Source: JALOLG01 sp963776935 (GTDB taxonomy: Bacteria; Actinomycetota; Acidimicrobiia; Acidimicrobiales; Ilumatobacteraceae). Taken from it: a stretch of 64,000 bases of DNA. The DNA lies in NCBI GenBank assembly GCA_963776935.1, contig CAVZOP010000006.1, positions 248,001-312,000 on the forward strand. Reading direction: 5' to 3'. This document shows positions 60,874-64,000 of this stretch, piece after piece (position 1 is the first letter of the stretch; every line of letters starts with the position of its first letter). The translations under genes were made by a program, and so were the position numbers. A model generated the notes under the pieces. It did not search any database, had not been told where the DNA came from, and saw nothing but the letters and a program-made list of their open reading frames with translations.

Positions 60874-63327
60874 GTGCGGTTCGAGTTCGGGGAGTTCCAG
60901 CTGGACGATGAGCGGTACACGCTCGCCGGGCCGGCCGGACCGGTGCACGTCGAGCCCCAGGTGTTCGACCTGCTCCGGCACCTGGTCGTCAACCGCGACC
61001 GGGTCGTGTCGAAGGAGGAGCTGCTCGACGAGATCTGGGGTGACCGGTTCGTGTCGGAGTCGGCGCTGACGTCGCGCGTCAAGGCCGCCCGGCGGGCGGT
61101 CGGCGACGACGGACAGGCGCAGCGAGTCATCAAGACGGTCCACGCCAGGGGATACCACTTCGTGGCCGAGGTGCGCACCGACGCCAGCCGAGTCCGCATG
61201 GGGCTGCCGCGACTGCGCAACGCACCAATCGGCCGTGACGCCGACATCGCGAGCGTCGTCGAGCGGATCCGTGCCGCCCCGCTGCTGACGATCATCGGGT
61301 CGGGGGGCATCGGCAAGACGACGGTCGCCTTGGCCGCCGCCGAGCACATGGCCGGCGAGTTCGCCGACGGGGTCGTGTTCGCCGATCTCTCGCCGGTGCC
61401 GCCGCAGGCTGATGTGACGAGGGCCGTGGCCGAGGCCGCCGGGGTCGAAGGCGCGGCATCGGAGACGATCGAACTGGTCGCCGATCTGCTGTCGAACCGG
61501 CCGGTCCTGCTCGTGCTCGACAACTGCGAGCACGTCCTCGAACCTGCCGCCGCACTCGTCAACCGGATGCTCGAGCGCGGCGACACGGCGCGCGTCCTCG
61601 CCACCAGTCGTGAGCCACTCGGTGTCGCCGGCGAGCACATCTGGCCGCTCGGCCCGCTCCACGACGCCGGGCCGGCGCTGTTCGTCGAGCGGGCGCGAGC
61701 GGCCGAGCCTCGCGTGGAGTGGGATCCGAACGACCCCGCCGTCGTCGAGCTCTGCCGGCGCCTCGACGATGTCCCACTCGCGCTCGAGTTGGCGGCCGGT
61801 CAGTTGCGGCGGTTCGATCTCGACGAGTTGAACCGGCGCCTCGACGATCGCCTGGCGCTGCAGTGGGGTCCTACGTCGGGTGAGACGCAGCGGCACGCCA
61901 CGATGGAGACGGCGATCGACTGGAGCTACCGACTCCTCGACGCGACCGAGCAATGCCTGCTCCGTCACCTGAGCGTCTTCCCGTCCTCGTTCGACATCCG
62001 GGCGATGGAAGGAACGGCACCTCTGTTGCCGGATGCGGCGGCGGTCGCGGTGTTCGGTCAACTGGTCGACAAGAGCCTCGTCGTGCGCCTCCCTGGCTCC
62101 GGCCGCTACCGGCTGCTCGAGACGATCCGCGTGTTCGGCAGGGAACGCCTCGAAGAAGCCGGCGAGCAGACATCGGCCTTCGAGCGACATCGTCGCCACG
62201 TGCGCGAGCGGATCGGATCGACGTCGCGGCTGGACCGGTGGTTGTCGGCGCGACTCGGCGCCGAGTTCCGTACCCATCTGGATGACGCACGACAGGCCTT
62301 CCGGCTCAGCTTGGAGAGCGGCAGCGTCGACGATGCGGTCGAGATCGCGATCGGTGCGTCGTTCCTCTGGCGGCAGGCGTTGGGGTGTGCCGAGGGCGAC
62401 ACGTGGATCGCCGAGCTCCTCGATCTTCCGCTGTCTCGTCACCACCAGGTGTGGGTGAACATCCTGCGCGCCGACGTCGGCCAGGGACGAGGTGACCATC
62501 TCCAGATGTTCGACGCCGCCGCATCGGCCGCAGGTCTCGTCGACAGCGACGACGATCCGGCAGGGGCGTGCGTCGTCGCCCACTACGGCGCGCTCGCCCA
62601 TCTCACGGACGCCGACCAGGCCAAGAGCAGGCTCGGCGCCGCGCTCGATCTCGCTCACCTGTCGGGCGACGGTCGCCTCATCACGCTGATCGGTGCGTTC
62701 CTGGCCGTCGCCGATCTGGCCGCCGGCCACCACGACCAGGTCCGGGAGGCCGTCACGCGGCTCCACCGGTCGGCGTCGGACGACTCGTACGACCGTTTCA
62801 TCCTCGACTGGGCCGGATGGATGCTGGGGCTGGCCGAGCGTGACGTCGCAGCGCGACGGTGGATGAACCTCCAGCAGGAGTTCCTCGACCGCACGGGAAT
62901 CGTCGAAACGTGGATCACGTCGTTCTCGACCGCGATGTGTGACGCCATCGACGGCAGCGACGTCCGATCCATCCTGACTCGTACCCTCGCCCTTGCCAAC
63001 CGGGAGGGCTACCACGCCGACGCCGACTGCGTGCTCGTCCTCGCCTACGCCGAGATCTGCGCCGGCAAGTTCGATGCCGCGGCCGAACTGGTCGGGACCG
63101 CCATGCACGGTCGGTTCAACGCCACCGCGCACTACGTGTTGTATCGCGCCGTCCTCGACCGCCTGTTGCGCGAGGAGCTCGACCCGGACGCGATGACCGA
63201 CGCGATGCGACGCGGGCGAGCACGCGACGCGGTCGCGGCGCTCGCCGAATACGGCATCGAGCGGGCGGTCGGCGTCCGCCCGGCGAACGACCGCGCTGCC
63301 GCGCGGCGGACGCAGCCGATCAACTAG
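60874..63327 (+). CDS. Winged-helix STAND-ATPase regulator (AfsR/predicted ATPase type)
   Basis: An 817-aa regulator. Residues ~15-95 are an OmpR/PhoB-type winged helix (QVFDLLRHLVVNRDRVVSKE, ELLDEIWGDRFVSESALTSR, RVIKTVHARGYHFVAEV). Residues ~115-400 are a STAND ATPase with P-loop GSGGIGKTT (~141-149), Walker B LLVLDNCEHV (~211) and SREPLGVAGEHIWPL. The C-terminal half is helical (TPR/SARP-like). GTG 60874 is chosen because it starts the family pattern RFEFGEFQLDDERYTL; upstream in-frame codons are not protein-like. No nearby operon is obviously its target. The second STAND regulator of the window, with a different HTH, is at 32086-34389. Confidence 0.9.
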   Translation: MRFEFGEFQLDDERYTLAGPAGPVHVEPQVFDLLRHLVVNRDRVVSKEELLDEIWGDRFVSESALTSRVKAARRAVGDDGQAQRVIKTVHARGYHFVAEVRTDASRVRMGLPRLRNAPIGRDADIASVVERIRAAPLLTIIGSGGIGKTTVALAAAEHMAGEFADGVVFADLSPVPPQADVTRAVAEAAGVEGAASETIELVADLLSNRPVLLVLDNCEHVLEPAAALVNRMLERGDTARVLATSREPLGVAGEHIWPLGPLHDAGPALFVERARAAEPRVEWDPNDPAVVELCRRLDDVPLALELAAGQLRRFDLDELNRRLDDRLALQWGPTSGETQRHATMETAIDWSYRLLDATEQCLLRHLSVFPSSFDIRAMEGTAPLLPDAAAVAVFGQLVDKSLVVRLPGSGRYRLLETIRVFGRERLEEAGEQTSAFERHRRHVRERIGSTSRLDRWLSARLGAEFRTHLDDARQAFRLSLESGSVDDAVEIAIGASFLWRQALGCAEGDTWIAELLDLPLSRHHQVWVNILRADVGQGRGDHLQMFDAAASAAGLVDSDDDPAGACVVAHYGALAHLTDADQAKSRLGAALDLAHLSGDGRLITLIGAFLAVADLAAGHHDQVREAVTRLHRSASDDSYDRFILDWAGWMLGLAERDVAARRWMNLQQEFLDRTGIVETWITSFSTAMCDAIDGSDVRSILTRTLALANREGYHADADCVLVLAYAEICAGKFDAAAELVGTAMHGRFNATAHYVLYRAVLDRLLREELDPDAMTDAMRRGRARDAVAALAEYGIERAVGVRPANDRAAARRTQPIN

Positions 63328-63497
63328 CGGCTGGCAGCGGGCGACGGCTCGAGTTCACGCTCCCGTCGCCGGGCACGGCGGAACGGGGTGATGTCGTCGT
63401 CGACGACGAAGTGGGAGCCGAAGAGGCGCGTGTAGGGGAGGTTGCGCTGGAGGTCGCGAACCATGCCGGCCGCGTGGGCATGCGAAGGCGTGCTCAT
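63324..63497 (-). CDS. 57-aa protein coupled to the FAD oxidoreductase gene
   Basis: A small basic protein. ATG 63497 overlaps the stop of the upstream FAD gene (ATGA), suggesting translational coupling; its stop overlaps that of the convergent regulator by 4 nt. It contains VRDLQRNLPYTRLFGSHFVV and a basic tail PFRRARRRERELEP. It has no signal peptide, transmembrane segment or family I recognise. It might instead be a displaced C-terminal tail of the FAD enzyme if a frame error lies near 63495. Confidence 0.5.
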   Translation of the reverse strand: MSTPSHAHAAGMVRDLQRNLPYTRLFGSHFVVDDDITPFRRARRRERELEPSPAASR

Positions 63498-64000
63498 CGC
63501 CGCGCTCCCGGGATGGCGGGCTCCTCGTCGAGCCGGGCGAAGTGCTCGACCTCGTCGCTCATCGCCGAGCTGAGTTGGCGGAGCAGCGCCGGGATCTCGG
63601 CGTCGTTCCATCGCATCGTGGCGATCGTGTCGATGACGTCGAACAGCGGTCGCGACAAGTCGTTGCGGGTCCGGTGGTAGTGATCGAGAGCGTCGGATTC
63701 CGCGGCGCCGCCCGACACGATCGCGGACACTGCTCGGGCGAGGATCTCGGCGTCGCGGAGGGCGTCCGTGAGCCCGTGCGCACCGAGCGGGTCCTTCCAG
63801 TGGGAGGAGTCGCCGACGAGTGCCCAGCCCGGCCCGCACGGCACGCGCATGTAGCCGGGCACCCCGCCGAACGTCCGCACTCCGCGCGGAGGTATCGCGG
63901 CGACGAGCCGGCGCTCGAGCTCGGGTTCTGCCGCGCCAACGACCTCGTGCAGGACGTCCATGCCGCCACGACCGATTCGTTCTGGCGTCGACGCCGCGAA
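63494..64000 (-). CDS. FAD-dependent oxidoreductase/monooxygenase, C-terminal part (partial at right edge)
   Basis: The frame is open at the right edge (codons for FAASTPERIGRGG precede MDVLHEVVG), so the gene begins beyond 64000. The visible ~168 residues contain RRLVAAIPPRGVRTFGGVPG and the FAD-binding GD motif GPGWALVGDSSHWKDPLGAH, followed by GLTDALRDAEILARAV, characteristic of halogenase/geranylgeranyl-reductase-like PHBH-fold enzymes. The end is helical. The stop overlaps the start of a 57-aa gene. Confidence 0.85.
   Translation of the reverse strand, partial: FAASTPERIGRGGMDVLHEVVGAAEPELERRLVAAIPPRGVRTFGGVPGYMRVPCGPGWALVGDSSHWKDPLGAHGLTDALRDAEILARAVSAIVSGGAAESDALDHYHRTRNDLSRPLFDVIDTIATMRWNDAEIPALLRQLSSAMSDEVEHFARLDEEPAIPGARR

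Overview
The window is GC-rich, coding-dense bacterial chromosome on both strands. It has many ATGA/GTGA stop-start overlaps, frequent GTG starts, two F420-type LLM oxidoreductases, LivFGHM-type transport coupled to an acyl-CoA ligase, and TANNNT -10 boxes 6-7 nt before start codons of genes without a Shine-Dalgarno. Together these suggest an actinobacterium, most likely of the Acidimicrobiia (Ilumatobacter-like). That assignment is inference; no rRNA, tRNA, CRISPR array or insertion sequence was seen.

Layout. 1-2 kb: end of a MacB/FtsX-type exporter permease and its membrane-fusion adaptor. 2-7.5 kb: an enolase-superfamily sugar-acid enzyme divergent from a LacI regulator, followed by a carbohydrate ABC importer whose three genes are all frameshifted. 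7.5-14.7 kb: an L-fucose/L-fuconate catabolic cluster (fuconolactonase-like hydrolase, GntR regulator, ribose-type ABC importer, L-fuconate dehydratase, SDR). 14.8-18.2 kb: a K+ channel/TrkA protein, a remnant of an acyl-CoA ligase, a PPOX-type protein, an LLM oxidoreductase and TetR. 18.4-25.3 kb: a Liv-type importer with a frameshifted long-chain acyl-CoA ligase. 25.4-28.9 kb: HMG-CoA reductase, an unknown Cys-containing protein, and an AidB-like acyl-CoA dehydrogenase. 29-34.4 kb: two small secreted proteins separated by a GGGTT array, an LLM oxidoreductase, a diiron-type MBL protein and an XRE-STAND regulator. 34.5-37.4 kb: a YtrA-type GntR with its ABC exporter and an unknown 153-aa protein. 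37.6-41.8 kb: a GH63-like glucosidase coupled to a frameshifted GH13 gene. 42-49 kb: membrane and housekeeping genes (DUF7144-like, kinase-flippase fusion, BI-1, macrodomain, acylphosphatase, PhoD) and a 5'-truncated lysozyme-fold gene. 49-53.8 kb: cNMP-binding/flavoprotein reductase fusion, alditol oxidase, MFS and ArsR. 53.9-59.5 kb: a six-ORF overlapping operon for aerobic CoA-dependent 2-aminobenzoate (or salicylate-like) degradation. 59.5-64 kb: an MBL hydrolase, a lipoprotein, a winged-helix STAND regulator, and the end of a FAD oxidoreductase with a small coupled gene.

The theme is scavenging of organic compounds: at least three uptake systems, each beside a dedicated regulator and catabolic enzymes, plus an aromatic-acid operon. 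Several regulators sit next to clean palindromes that are likely their operators. At least seven genes contain frame changes, often several per gene; these look like assembly indels or recent decay and should be resolved before any functional conclusion is drawn.
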